From contig JAIBBR010000004.1 of NCBI GenBank assembly GCA_019694575.1, positions 1 through 64,000 on the forward strand: a DNA stretch of 64,000 nucleotides, written 5' to 3'. Below the pieces are notes generated by a model. That model saw nothing but the letters and a program-made list of their open reading frames with translations. It was not told the origin of the DNA and made no database searches. Below, in pieces: positions 45,063-53,740 of this stretch. Position 1 is the stretch's first letter. Every line of letters begins with the position of its first letter. The stretch is from Myxococcaceae bacterium. Lineage in GTDB: Bacteria > Myxococcota > Myxococcia > Myxococcales > Myxococcaceae. Both the position numbers and the translations under genes were made by a program.

Positions 45063-45548
45063 ATGCCCATTGATCGTAAATACATTGGCAAGACCTACGG
45101 CCCCACCGTGTACACCGCGGGCTTAGAGAAAATGCGCGAGTTCGCGTTTGCCGTTGCCGGTGGTGTGCCGTCGATGGGTTTCTCGGGGAGCACCCCTCCA
45201 GCCGACTTGAACCCGGTGCTCTACGACACCGCGGCCGGCGCCCAGAGCACGTACGGCTCGGTGATCGCCTTTCCCACGTTCTGCGTCACCTTTGCCATCG
45301 CGCCTTTCGCCATGGCGGTGGCCGACCCAGAATTCAACATCAACCTTTTAATGTTGGTTCACGGCGAGCAAGAGTTTGAAATTCTCGACGTCATTCACCC
45401 CGGAGACGTGCTCACTACCCTGGGCACGGTGAAAGACATTTTCGAGAAGGCGGCGAAAGACTTTTTGATCGTCACCACCGAGACCAAAAACCAGCACGGC
45501 AATGTCGTCGTTCGCGGCACGTGGACCGCCGTCATTCGGCACGGGTAA
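45063..45548 (+). CDS. MaoC-like dehydratase non-catalytic subunit (HadA-like)
   Basis: A 161-residue FAS1-type MaoC N-domain protein with segments YGPTVYTAGLEKMREFAFAV and the strand LMLVHGEQEFEILDVIHPGD. It lacks the Asp-x4-His motif of the upstream subunit, as expected of the HadA/HadC-type scaffold subunits. It starts two bases after its partner and should form a heterodimer. The gene ends 12 bases from the convergent TPR protein gene. Confidence 0.84.
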   Translation: MPIDRKYIGKTYGPTVYTAGLEKMREFAFAVAGGVPSMGFSGSTPPADLNPVLYDTAAGAQSTYGSVIAFPTFCVTFAIAPFAMAVADPEFNINLLMLVHGEQEFEILDVIHPGDVLTTLGTVKDIFEKAAKDFLIVTTETKNQHGNVVVRGTWTAVIRHG

Positions 45549-45560
45549 GCGCAACGCCAA

Positions 45561-46943
45561 CTATTGGTGCATAATCACGCCCTGCTCGATGAGCTGGGCG
45601 AGAATGCGCGCGGTGTCGATGCGCGACATGCCTGAGAGCTCGAAGAGATCTTCGTAGGTGACCGTGCCGTCGATCTGCGCAAGCACGAAACCAGCACGGT
45701 GATCTAAGTTGAGCCAAATAACGTCGTCTTCTTTCAGCTTCACCCGCGGCGTCATCGACAAGGCGCCTAACTTTGACTCGTACATCGCCAACAAGGTGTG
45801 CTCGCTGCGCGTCTTCAGGCGCTGCACTTCGGCGTTGCCAGTACCCAGCGCTTCTGCCTTGAGAATCAGCTCCATCGCTCCTGAATGATCATCGAGCTCG
45901 AGCAGCTCCTTGGCCCCCTTGAGCAACGTATCGACCTCTTGCCCCGCGCTGCGCGTCGGCAAAGGCGTTTGTGTTCTCGGTAACGGCGGCGCCAACATGT
46001 CGATCGCCGACGTCGAATTTGAACTTGCCCCGGGCCGCGACAAGTCGATGCTGGGGTTCGACGGAGAGTCCCACGCGGACTGAATTTTCACGGGGGCGGC
46101 CGTAATCGACGGGGGGCTCGACCCAACCGCCGAGGCTTCATTGGGTATCGTCTCGAATTCGTTCATTTCGAACGACAGCTCAGGTTCTACCTGGCTGGGC
46201 GGCGCCAAGGTTTCGTCTTCCATCGTCAGCGGCAGCTCCATGGGTGCTGGCGCATCGTCGAAAAGAGCGCTCGACAAACTGCTCGGGCTCGACTGCCCCG
46301 AGAAGGGAATGGTGGTGCTCCGTGGCAGGCCCGGCATCGGAGCAGGCGGCGACATCAGCGGAGGAATGGTGGGCACCGTGCCCAGGGGAGGAATTTCAGG
46401 CTCATTGGCTTCAGCGAGCGCGCGAATGCGATCGAGGTTCAACCCGGTACCCGCTTCACCACGCGCCAACGCGGGAATTTTCACCCCCCACGCCGGGGTG
46501 CGTTCGTTCAAGCCCCCCGGCATGCTCTGGCTCAGCTCACCCATCGAAACCAACGGCTCTTCATCGATCGAAAAACTGTCGTCGTCATCGTCAGTCGTGA
46601 GCGGCTCATCACCCAACAGGTGATCGTCAGGGGGCAAGGGCGGCTTGGTCTCATCGGCAGCAAAGCCGGTGGCCAGGCCCCAGTCGACGTCCATGCTGAG
46701 GTCAGTGCCACCTTGCCGCTCGAAAGGGCTCTTATTCGTAGGCGCCGCGCCAGGCCCAGCGCCGGCAGCCCCGCTGGGCGCCGCCCCCCCTTTGTTGAGG
46801 GTGTCAATCAACTGCCGCGCGCGGGCGTGCGCAGGGTCAATCTTCAGTGCTTGTTCAAAAAGGCGTCGCGCCCCCTCGTCATCGCCCGAGAGGCGCAGCC
46901 ATAGCCCGGCTTCGACCAGTTGTGTCGCCCGCGATGCAGTCAT
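45561..46943 (-). CDS. TPR-like protein with C-terminal winged-helix-like module
   Basis: A 460-residue cytoplasmic protein. An N-terminal TPR-like unit (about 1-50; EAGLWLRLSGDDEGARRLFE) is followed by a long Pro/Ser/acidic low-complexity region (about 55-340), a helical hairpin (VDTLLKGAKELLELDDHSGA) and a C-terminal module (about 405-460) reading DHRAGFVLAQIDGTVTYEDL and ending in an Ala/Arg helix. The latter looks like a small winged-helix fold also present, degenerately, in the J-protein two genes upstream. The ATG follows the dnaK-type stop immediately (TAAATG). A client adaptor for the Hsp70 is plausible but unproven. Confidence 0.72.
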   Translation of the reverse strand: MTASRATQLVEAGLWLRLSGDDEGARRLFEQALKIDPAHARARQLIDTLNKGGAAPSGAAGAGPGAAPTNKSPFERQGGTDLSMDVDWGLATGFAADETKPPLPPDDHLLGDEPLTTDDDDDSFSIDEEPLVSMGELSQSMPGGLNERTPAWGVKIPALARGEAGTGLNLDRIRALAEANEPEIPPLGTVPTIPPLMSPPAPMPGLPRSTTIPFSGQSSPSSLSSALFDDAPAPMELPLTMEDETLAPPSQVEPELSFEMNEFETIPNEASAVGSSPPSITAAPVKIQSAWDSPSNPSIDLSRPGASSNSTSAIDMLAPPLPRTQTPLPTRSAGQEVDTLLKGAKELLELDDHSGAMELILKAEALGTGNAEVQRLKTRSEHTLLAMYESKLGALSMTPRVKLKEDDVIWLNLDHRAGFVLAQIDGTVTYEDLFELSGMSRIDTARILAQLIEQGVIMHQ

Positions 46944-48785
46944 TTAGCGAGTTCCGATGCGCTGCAGCACCCCGCGAAAAAGATTCAAGGTGCGGTTCAA
47001 AGTGTCGATGGCGTCTGACAGCGCGGTCAAGCTACCGCCTTCAAGCGCCCGCTTCGCCCCTTCGAGGCTCTTCACAGCTTTTGCCACCGCGTCGACGCCA
47101 AATTCAGACCCTTCGGTCACCTGCTGCACTTGAGGAATCAGCGCGGTCACTTCTTTGATGATGTTTTCGAGCTCTGTCTTCTTGTTGCGGCTCTCTTCGC
47201 CAGCCTTCGCTTCGAGCAGGTAATCGCTCTGCTCTTCCATGATCTTCTTCAATTCGTCTTCGGTCAGGCCACCCGACGCAGTGACGGTGATCGACTGCCG
47301 TTGGCCGGTTTCTTTGTCGCGAGCGCCCACTGACACAATGCCTTCAGAATTGATATCGAAGGTCACTTCGATTTCGACCTCGCCGCGCTTTGCTTCGCGC
47401 AACCCGGTGAGAATGAATTCGCCCAGCAATTCATTCTGGTGCGCCAGCTCGCTCTCGCCCTGCAGTACCATGATCTTCACCGTCGTCTGCCCGTCTTTCG
47501 AGGTGTTGAAGAGCTCGGTCGTCGACGTCGGCACGGTGGTGTTGCGCGGTATCAACTTGCGCACGTAGCCGCCGGCGATCGCCACGCCCAGGCTCTGCGG
47601 CGTCACGTCGAGCAGCAGCACCTGCGCCTCTTCAGACACCAGGGCATTGGCCTGCACCGCGGCGCCGAGCGCCACCACTTCGTCAGGGTGCACGCCTTTG
47701 CACGGGTCACGCTTGAAGTACGCCTTCACCGCGTCGACGACCTTGGGCATGCGCGTCATGCCACCGACCAAGATCATCTCTTTCAAGTCGCTCGCTTTGA
47801 CCTTCGCTTCTTTGAGTACCGCGTCACAGTGCGTGATGCAGCGATCGACCAGGTCAGCGCAGAGCTCGTCGAGCTTTTCTCGGCTGAGCGCCTTTTGCAG
47901 GTGCAACGCGGTGCCTCCACCCGGAGGCGTGTAGATGAACGGCAAGTTGATCTGCGCTTCTTTGATCGTCGAAAGCTCGATCTTCGCCTTTTCGGCTTCG
48001 GTCTTCAGCCGCTGCAACGCCATGCGATCTTTGCGCAAGTCGACGCCGTGCTCCTTGGCGAAGCCAAACACCAGCCACTCGATGATGCGATTGTCGAAAT
48101 CTTCACCGCCCAAAAACGTGTCACCACCAGTGGCGATGACGTCGAACACACCGTTGCCCACCTCCAACACCGAGATATCGAAAGTGCCCCCACCGAGATC
48201 GAAAATTGCGATCTTGCCGTTGACCGTTTTACCGAAGCCGTACGCCAACGCCGCGGCGGTAGGCTCGTTGATAATGCGCAACACGTCGAGCCCGGCAATT
48301 CGGCCTGCGTCTTTGGTGGCCTGCCGCTGACCGTCGTTGAAATACGCCGGCACGGTGATGATCGCCTTGGTCACCGGCTTGCCGAAAAAGGCGTCAGCGT
48401 CAGCTTTGATTTCGCGCAGCACCATCGCCGAAATTTCGGGCAGCGACACTTCACGCCCTTCAAGCCGAATGCGAATGTCGTCGTGCTCACCGCAAATGAC
48501 TTGGTACGAGAGCACCTTCATCGCCTCTTGCACTTGCTGGCTTGAAAACTTTCGGCCAATCAAACGCTTGGCGGCATAGACCGTTTCTTCAGGGTTGGTG
48601 ATAGCTTGCCGTTTGGCGATCTGTCCAACCAAGCGTTTACCGGTTTTCGACACCGCGACGACCGAGGGGGTCAAAGTGGCCCCACTCCGGTTGCGAATCA
48701 CCGCGGGCTGATTGCCCTGCACGGTCGCCACCACACTGTTGGTCGTACCCAGGTCGATGCCGATGACAGGCTCACGTTCTGACAT
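46944..48785 (-). CDS. Hsp70 (DnaK-type) chaperone paralog
   Basis: A 613-residue Hsp70 with phosphate loops GIDLGTTNSVVA and FDLGGGTFDIS, the adenosine motif LVGGMTRMP and a linker VLLLDVTPQS. The substrate-binding domain continues to about residue 500 (GGLTEDELKKIMEE). The C-terminus ends in a shortened helical lid (GVLQRIGTR) without the EEVD/EEV-type tail, so it is probably a specialised paralog rather than the main DnaK. No grpE or canonical dnaJ is nearby. Upstream is a J-domain protein; downstream a TPR-like protein. In Myxococcus, DnaK paralogs such as SglK act in social motility, but I cannot assign this one. Confidence 0.93.
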   Translation of the reverse strand: MSEREPVIGIDLGTTNSVVATVQGNQPAVIRNRSGATLTPSVVAVSKTGKRLVGQIAKRQAITNPEETVYAAKRLIGRKFSSQQVQEAMKVLSYQVICGEHDDIRIRLEGREVSLPEISAMVLREIKADADAFFGKPVTKAIITVPAYFNDGQRQATKDAGRIAGLDVLRIINEPTAAALAYGFGKTVNGKIAIFDLGGGTFDISVLEVGNGVFDVIATGGDTFLGGEDFDNRIIEWLVFGFAKEHGVDLRKDRMALQRLKTEAEKAKIELSTIKEAQINLPFIYTPPGGGTALHLQKALSREKLDELCADLVDRCITHCDAVLKEAKVKASDLKEMILVGGMTRMPKVVDAVKAYFKRDPCKGVHPDEVVALGAAVQANALVSEEAQVLLLDVTPQSLGVAIAGGYVRKLIPRNTTVPTSTTELFNTSKDGQTTVKIMVLQGESELAHQNELLGEFILTGLREAKRGEVEIEVTFDINSEGIVSVGARDKETGQRQSITVTASGGLTEDELKKIMEEQSDYLLEAKAGEESRNKKTELENIIKEVTALIPQVQQVTEGSEFGVDAVAKAVKSLEGAKRALEGGSLTALSDAIDTLNRTLNLFRGVLQRIGTR

Positions 48786-48797
48786 TGAACATAGAAT

Positions 48798-50036
48798 CTA
48801 GAACGGCCAGCGCTTCTTGACCTGCTTTTTTACCTCCTCGTGGTCAGGCTTGAGCCGAGCGGCTTCTTCCCAATGCTTTTTGGCCAGCGCCCGCATGCCA
48901 CCTTCGTCGAGCAACTTGGCCAATTGAATACGGTATTCGGCGTTTTGGCCGTCGAGCTCGACGGCGCGTTGGGCCATGGCGTTGGCCTCTTTCGATTCAG
49001 CCCCGTGCAGAATGAGTAACCGGGCGGCATGGTAGGCCGCCGCGGCGTTCGACGCGTCGATGGCGGCCGCCACCTTGGCCGCAGAAACCGCCTGCGGCAA
49101 CTCGCCTTTTTCTTCAAAAGACAGCGCCTTTTTGAGCTCTTCTGAAGCCCGTGAGACCTCGCTCTTCTTGCGCGCGTCGCCCAGCAGGTGCTTCACCTCT
49201 GTATTTCGCTCGTCCATCTGCGACGCCATATGTAGGTCTGTGAAGGCGTGACCAAAGTCACCACGGGCCATGGCCGCCTTGGCGCGGGCCACCAAGTCAT
49301 TCACCCGGGCCGCCTTGGCCAGGTAGGGGTGTCGGGCAAAACGCGACCTGCGTTCGCTGTCGCGCGCCGCGTCAGCCGCGATTTCAGCAGCCGTCTTGGG
49401 CACGCTGGCCGCCTTGTGCACCTCGGCGACCACTTCGATCTTCTTTTTGGGAGGCGCCAAAAGCTGCGGGTTCGCCTTCAGGTACGCATTGCGCTTGTCG
49501 AGGTCAGACAGAACGTTTTGCGCTTCAGTCAGCCGCCTGAAAATGCGCTCGATGCGCGCCTTGAAACTGCCCAGGTTCTTGCCAAAGAAACGGTCGGGGT
49601 GAAACTTTTTCGACGCCTCGTAAAAAACGCGTTTGACGTCTTCGGGGGGCGCCCCCGGCTCTAACCCCAGCGCGGCAAAGTGATCGGCCCCTTCGAGCTT
49701 GGCCTCCATCGCCAAGATTTCGGCCTTGCGCCCTTCGTCGAGATCAATCTCTTCTTGCGAAGCCGCGCTCATCACCACCGGGGCGGGCGCCGGCTTCGCA
49801 ACCTTGGCGGGTACAATCACGCCCTTGGCGCGCAGCGAAAGCAAAGTGGCAATCGCCCTGGGCTCGGGCAACCCACACCGCTCGAGCACGTCTTTGATCA
49901 GCGTGGCGCGGCCGATCAACGCCAGCAAGGTGAGCTCGTCTTCGGCCAAAGCGAGACGCGAACGATCGAGGTTGGGCACCACGCCCACGTGGTCTTCCCG
50001 TGCTCCCAAACCGGCGATGGTGTCTGACTTGGTCAC
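48798..50036 (-). CDS. J-domain protein with winged-helix-like N-terminus and TPR C-terminus
   Basis: A 412-residue cytoplasmic co-chaperone. Residues about 25-75 (EDELTLLALIGRATLIKDVL) form a small helical module similar to the C-terminus of the TPR-like gene. A J domain (about 115-185) contains the essential HPD (146-148) in KKFHPDRF, sufficient to stimulate Hsp70. The C-terminal half (about 240-410) is TPR-like, rich in alanine helices. It lacks the Gly/Phe and zinc domains of DnaJ, so it is a class C J-protein. It starts with GTG, 39 bases after hslU, and the Hsp70 gene follows 12 bases later. Confidence 0.88.
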   Translation of the reverse strand: MTKSDTIAGLGAREDHVGVVPNLDRSRLALAEDELTLLALIGRATLIKDVLERCGLPEPRAIATLLSLRAKGVIVPAKVAKPAPAPVVMSAASQEEIDLDEGRKAEILAMEAKLEGADHFAALGLEPGAPPEDVKRVFYEASKKFHPDRFFGKNLGSFKARIERIFRRLTEAQNVLSDLDKRNAYLKANPQLLAPPKKKIEVVAEVHKAASVPKTAAEIAADAARDSERRSRFARHPYLAKAARVNDLVARAKAAMARGDFGHAFTDLHMASQMDERNTEVKHLLGDARKKSEVSRASEELKKALSFEEKGELPQAVSAAKVAAAIDASNAAAAYHAARLLILHGAESKEANAMAQRAVELDGQNAEYRIQLAKLLDEGGMRALAKKHWEEAARLKPDHEEVKKQVKKRWPF

Positions 50037-50075
50037 GTCGAAGTGATTCTTAAGCTGCCTGTGCGCCGCCGCAAG

Positions 50076-51374
50076 CTACAGAATGTACCGCGAGAGGTCT
50101 TCGTCGTGAATGATGTCACCTAACCGTTTTTGTACATAGGTGGCGTCGACCTGCACATCGGTGGTGCCCATTTCACTGGCGCTGAATGAAACTTCGTCGA
50201 GCAACCGCTCTAAAATGGTGTGCAGCCGCCGGGCGCCGATATTTTGGGTGCGCTCGTTGACAGTTTGGGCCAACTTGGCGATCTCAGCCACCGCGTCGTC
50301 AGAGAAGTGCAACCGCACCCCTTCGGTCGCCAGCAACGCCGCGTATTGCTTGAGCAGCGAATTTTTCGGCTCGGTCAAAATGCGACTGAGGTGATCGCCT
50401 CCCAGCGGCTCGAGCTCAACCCGAATGGGAAAACGGCCCTGCAGCTCGGGAATGAGATCTGACGGCTTCGACACGTGAAACGCGCCCGCGGCAATGAAGA
50501 GCATGTGATCAGTCTTCACCGAGCCGTACTTGGTGGTGACGGTGCTGCCTTCGACAATGGGCAGAATGTCGCGCTGTACGCCTTCGCGCGACACGTCGGG
50601 CCCACTGCCACCCTTCGGCCCTTCGCGGCTGGCAATTTTGTCGATCTCGTCGATGAACACGATGCCCGAATTTTCGGCGCGAAAAAGCGCTTCACGCTGC
50701 ACGCGTTCTTGATCGATCAACTTGCCCGCTTCTTCTTGCTCGAGCAGCTTGAGCGCTTCGGGCACGCGCACCTTACGCCGGCGGCTGCGGTTCATGCCCG
50801 GCATGTTGCGAAAGAGATCTTGCAAGTTGACGCCTACTTCTTCCAACCCCTGCCCCGAGAAATTGCGCAAGAAGGTAACGCCGCTCTCTTGCACCTCGAG
50901 CTCGACGTACTGCTCGTCGAGCGTACCGGCCCGCAACTGGGCTTTGTGCTTCTCGCGATCGCCCGGGCCAAGCAGCTCAGCCAGCCGGTCTTCAGCCGCG
51001 GCCGACGCCTTGGCTTTCACTTTCTCGGCTTCTTCTTCACGCACCAGGGTGAGCGCGTTTTCTACCAGTTCGCGCACCATCGACTCGACGTCGCGGCCCA
51101 CGTAGCCGACTTCGGTGAACTTGGAGGCTTCGACCTTCGCAAACGGCGCCTGCGCCAACTTCGCCAAACGCCGGGCGATCTCGGTCTTACCCACCCCAGT
51201 GGGGCCGATCATGATGATGTTTTTGGGGTGAATTTCGTCGCGCAAATCAGCCCCCACGCGCTGACGCCGCCAACGGTTGCGCAGTGCAATCGCCACCGCT
51301 CGCTTTGCCGCGGCCTGGCCAATGATGTAGCGATCGAGCTCAACCACCACTTCTCGAGGAGTCAAAAGGGACAT
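50076..51374 (-). CDS. hslU: ATP-dependent protease ATPase subunit HslU
   Basis: The AAA+ unfoldase of the HslUV (ClpYQ) protease. The 432-residue protein has [17 protein letters not shown] at the N-terminus, Walker [10 protein letters not shown], the pore motif [14 protein letters not shown], Walker [12 protein letters not shown] and the C-terminal DLSRYIL that docks into HslV. It begins five bases after hslV. A longer frame to 51422 would overlap hslV. Confidence 0.97.
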   Translation of the reverse strand: MSLLTPREVVVELDRYIIGQAAAKRAVAIALRNRWRRQRVGADLRDEIHPKNIIMIGPTGVGKTEIARRLAKLAQAPFAKVEASKFTEVGYVGRDVESMVRELVENALTLVREEEAEKVKAKASAAAEDRLAELLGPGDREKHKAQLRAGTLDEQYVELEVQESGVTFLRNFSGQGLEEVGVNLQDLFRNMPGMNRSRRRKVRVPEALKLLEQEEAGKLIDQERVQREALFRAENSGIVFIDEIDKIASREGPKGGSGPDVSREGVQRDILPIVEGSTVTTKYGSVKTDHMLFIAAGAFHVSKPSDLIPELQGRFPIRVELEPLGGDHLSRILTEPKNSLLKQYAALLATEGVRLHFSDDAVAEIAKLAQTVNERTQNIGARRLHTILERLLDEVSFSASEMGTTDVQVDATYVQKRLGDIIHDEDLSRYIL

Positions 51375-51379
51375 GGGCG

Positions 51380-51907
51380 TTAGAGCTCTTCGAACGACAC
51401 GTGGGTGTTGGTGTAGATGCAAATTTCAGCCGCAATGCCGAGCGACGCTTCGACGATCTGCTTGGCGCTCAATGACGAGTGCTGAAGCAGCGCCAACGCA
51501 GCAGCCTGCGCGTAGGAGCCGCCCGAGCCCACCGCGGCAATACCGTGATCAGGCTCGACCACATCGCCCGCGCCCGAGAGAATGAACGTTTTCTCTTTGT
51601 CAGCGACAATCAACAGCGCCTCGAGGCGGCGCAGAAAACGATCTGTTCGCCAGTCTTTGCCCAGCTCGACGCACGCGCGGGTAAGGTTCTTCTGATGCTC
51701 TTTGAGCTTGGCTTCGAAGCGCTCAAAAAGGGTGAAGGCGTCGGCGGTGCCGCCAGCAAAACCGGCGATCACCTGCCCGTCTCCGAGCCGACGCACTTTC
51801 TTGGCGTTGCCTTTGAGTACCGTCTTTTCGAGGGTAACTTGGCCATCGCCGCCGATCACCACCTTGCCGTCGCGGCGCGCACATAAAATCGTCGTCCCGT
51901 GGAACAT
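51380..51907 (-). CDS. hslV: ATP-dependent protease subunit HslV
   Basis: The proteolytic core, a threonine peptidase of the proteasome type. The 175 residues include [20 protein letters not shown]; removal of four residues would expose Thr5 as N-terminal nucleophile. Other motifs are [20 protein letters not shown] and [11 protein letters not shown]. It is coupled to hslU and follows smr by 35 bases. Confidence 0.97.
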   Translation of the reverse strand: MFHGTTILCARRDGKVVIGGDGQVTLEKTVLKGNAKKVRRLGDGQVIAGFAGGTADAFTLFERFEAKLKEHQKNLTRACVELGKDWRTDRFLRRLEALLIVADKEKTFILSGAGDVVEPDHGIAAVGSGGSYAQAAALALLQHSSLSAKQIVEASLGIAAEICIYTNTHVSFEEL

Positions 51908-51942
51908 GGAGCAGGTTTAACAACCGGGGTGGCGACTTTCCA

Positions 51943-52629
51943 TCACTTGCGTAGCAACACATAGAGTGCGCCGGGCCCGCCGTGCTTGGGAGCCGCCACC
52001 GAAAAAGCGAGCACGTGTTTCGCCAGCGAGGCACTTTCGAGCCAAGTAGGCACCGCGTCTTTGAGCACGGCTTCGCCTTCGGCCGAATGCAGCCCGCGCC
52101 CCGTAATCACCCGCAGGCACCGAGACTGCGCCCGGCGTGACTGGGTGACAAAGGCCTGCAGCGCGCTCTGCGCTTCAGCGCGTTTCATACCGTGCAGATC
52201 GAGCTCGCGATCAATTGCGAATTCACCCTGCTTCAGCTTGCGCACCACGCGCGGGTCCAAACCCTTCACGTGTGAGAGAAGGTGCTCTCCGTCGTCGATT
52301 CGCTCCAACGCCGCACCGCCGGTGACGAGCTCGGCCAGCTGCGCCAGTGATTCACTCTCTTCACCGTGGCGCGCGGCGATGTCTGCCGGCCGGGGCGCGG
52401 GCACTGGCACGTGACGCACCGGCTCAACTTCACCCACCGCTTCTAAAAACTGCTGCCGCTCGAGCTCTTCGATGCTCAACGCACGCTTCGACGGCCGCGG
52501 GGCTGACGGCGGTGGCGCCTGTGCACGGCGCTCATTTTCTTTCGCCGCGGGCTTGGGAAGCGACGCTTTGAGCTTGGCAAATGGGTTGTTGAAGGGCGGA
52601 GGCCCCGACGATTTCTCTTGCTTCGACAT
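51943..52629 (-). CDS. Smr-domain endonuclease-like protein
   Basis: A 228-residue protein with an unstructured Pro/Lys-rich N-terminus and a C-terminal Smr domain (about 140-228): ELDLHGMKRAEAQ, RCLRVITGRGLHSAEGE and GALYVLLRK. Smr domains cut or bind nucleic acid branches; the LDLHG and GRGLHS motifs are those of active members. The ATG at 52629 follows TGAGG; a GTG at 52644 overlaps the xerC stop and is an alternative. The position between xerC and hslV is unusual compared with the Bacillus order. Confidence 0.88.
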   Translation of the reverse strand: MSKQEKSSGPPPFNNPFAKLKASLPKPAAKENERRAQAPPPSAPRPSKRALSIEELERQQFLEAVGEVEPVRHVPVPAPRPADIAARHGEESESLAQLAELVTGGAALERIDDGEHLLSHVKGLDPRVVRKLKQGEFAIDRELDLHGMKRAEAQSALQAFVTQSRRAQSRCLRVITGRGLHSAEGEAVLKDAVPTWLESASLAKHVLAFSVAAPKHGGPGALYVLLRK

Positions 52630-52640
52630 TGCTTGGGGCC

Positions 52641-53534
52641 TCACGCGCGGGGGTGTGCCTTGTCATACACTTTTTGCAGCTGCTCAAACGACACGTGTGT
52701 GTACCGCTGCGTCGTCGACAGGCTGGCGTGGCCGAGCAGTTCTTGAATCGAGCGAATGTCGGCGCCTCCCGCGAGCAAATGCGTCGCGAACGAGTGACGC
52801 AATGCGTGAGGAGACACTTTGCGGCCTAAATTCAACGAGCGCACATAGGTGTCTAGGTGGCGAGCCACGCTGCGCGTCGACAACCGCCCACCGCGAAAAT
52901 TGAGAAAGAGCGCCGTGGGGTCTTGCTTGGGCCGGGGTTTGGCGAGCAGCGCAGGCCTTACCAACAGCCAATGCCGCAGCGATTCGATGGCCGGCTCGCT
53001 CAATGGCACCACCCGCTCCTTGTTGCCTTTGCCCAGTACGCGAATCATGCCGTTGCCGATGTCGAGACTGTCGAGGCTCAAACCGCACAACTCGGCCAAA
53101 CGCACCCCAGAGCCATAGAGCACTTCGAGCATCGCGTGATCGCGCGCGCCGAGCAGCCGCTCGTCGTCGGGAGCCTCCATCACCGCGAATGCGTCATCGA
53201 CGGGAATGGCGCGGGGCAAGCGGTTTGGCAATTTAGGGCTTTTCATGCGGCGTGCCGGGCTGCTGGCGATCACCTTGCGGCGCGCGAGAAACTTGTAGAA
53301 CGACTTCACCGCGGCGAGCCGTCGAGCGCGCGTGGCGGCTGAATGCGTGGCGGCTTGTACTCCCAAGAACCCACGCAGGTGCAAATGGTTCGCGTGGGTA
53401 AGTGCGACTGCGTTATTGCCCAAGTACTCGGCGAGTTGCTTGAGATCGACTCGGTAAGCTTTGAGCGTGTGCGGTGACACCGCGCGCGCCACTTGCAGGT
53501 AGTGGAGAAAAGCTTCGATGTGGTCGCTGCTCAC
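52641..53534 (-). CDS. xerC: Tyrosine recombinase XerC
   Basis: A 297-residue tyrosine recombinase expected to resolve chromosome dimers at dif with XerD. All six catalytic residues are present: Arg145 (YGSGVRLAEL), Lys169 (GKGNKERVVP), His243 and Arg246 (SPHALRHSFATH), His269 (LLGHASLSTTQRY) and the nucleophile Tyr278. The N-terminal SAM-like core binding domain starts IEAFLHYLQVARAVSPHT. It begins with GTG. XerC is preferred to XerD because of the trmFO-xerC-hslV context. Its start lies just downstream of the palindromic element. Confidence 0.93.
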   Translation of the reverse strand: MSSDHIEAFLHYLQVARAVSPHTLKAYRVDLKQLAEYLGNNAVALTHANHLHLRGFLGVQAATHSAATRARRLAAVKSFYKFLARRKVIASSPARRMKSPKLPNRLPRAIPVDDAFAVMEAPDDERLLGARDHAMLEVLYGSGVRLAELCGLSLDSLDIGNGMIRVLGKGNKERVVPLSEPAIESLRHWLLVRPALLAKPRPKQDPTALFLNFRGGRLSTRSVARHLDTYVRSLNLGRKVSPHALRHSFATHLLAGGADIRSIQELLGHASLSTTQRYTHVSFEQLQKVYDKAHPRA

Positions 53535-53571
53535 GAGGCAATTTTACGCCGCTGCCGGGTGCCGTCGAGTT

Positions 53572-53740
53572 CTAGGTGACTGGTGTCAAACGACGACCGA
53601 GTCCCAAACGCCCGAGTTGCGAGCCGCGCAAGGAAGAAGCCCGCAGGAATGCTTGGCGGCCTTTCAAGGGCTTCTGACGATGCCCGGCGAAGTCAAATCG
53701 GCGTTTCGGCGACCGAGCTCGTTTGACACCAGTCACCTAG
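53572..53740. mobile_element. 169-bp palindromic element with 22-bp perfect terminal inverted repeats (MITE-like)
   Basis: Positions 53572-53593 (CTAGGTGACTGGTGTCAAAC plus GA) are the exact reverse complement of 53719-53740. Symmetric inner matches exist: AAACGC at 53606-53611 with GCGTTT at 53701-53706, and AGAAGCCC at 53635-53642 with GGGCTTCT at 53668-53675. The element encodes no plausible protein. Both ends begin with CTAG or TA, which could be a target duplication. It fills the gap between xerC and the propeller lipoprotein gene and supplies the latter's TAG stop. MITE status is inference; it could also be a very large transcript hairpin. Confidence 0.7.

Noticed and set aside
47439-48545. 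Plus-strand frame of 368 codons
   Set aside because: Antisense shadow of the Hsp70 gene; no recognisable domain.
50475-51383. Plus-strand frame of 302 codons
   Set aside because: Antisense shadow of hslU; composition typical of reverse frames in high-GC DNA.
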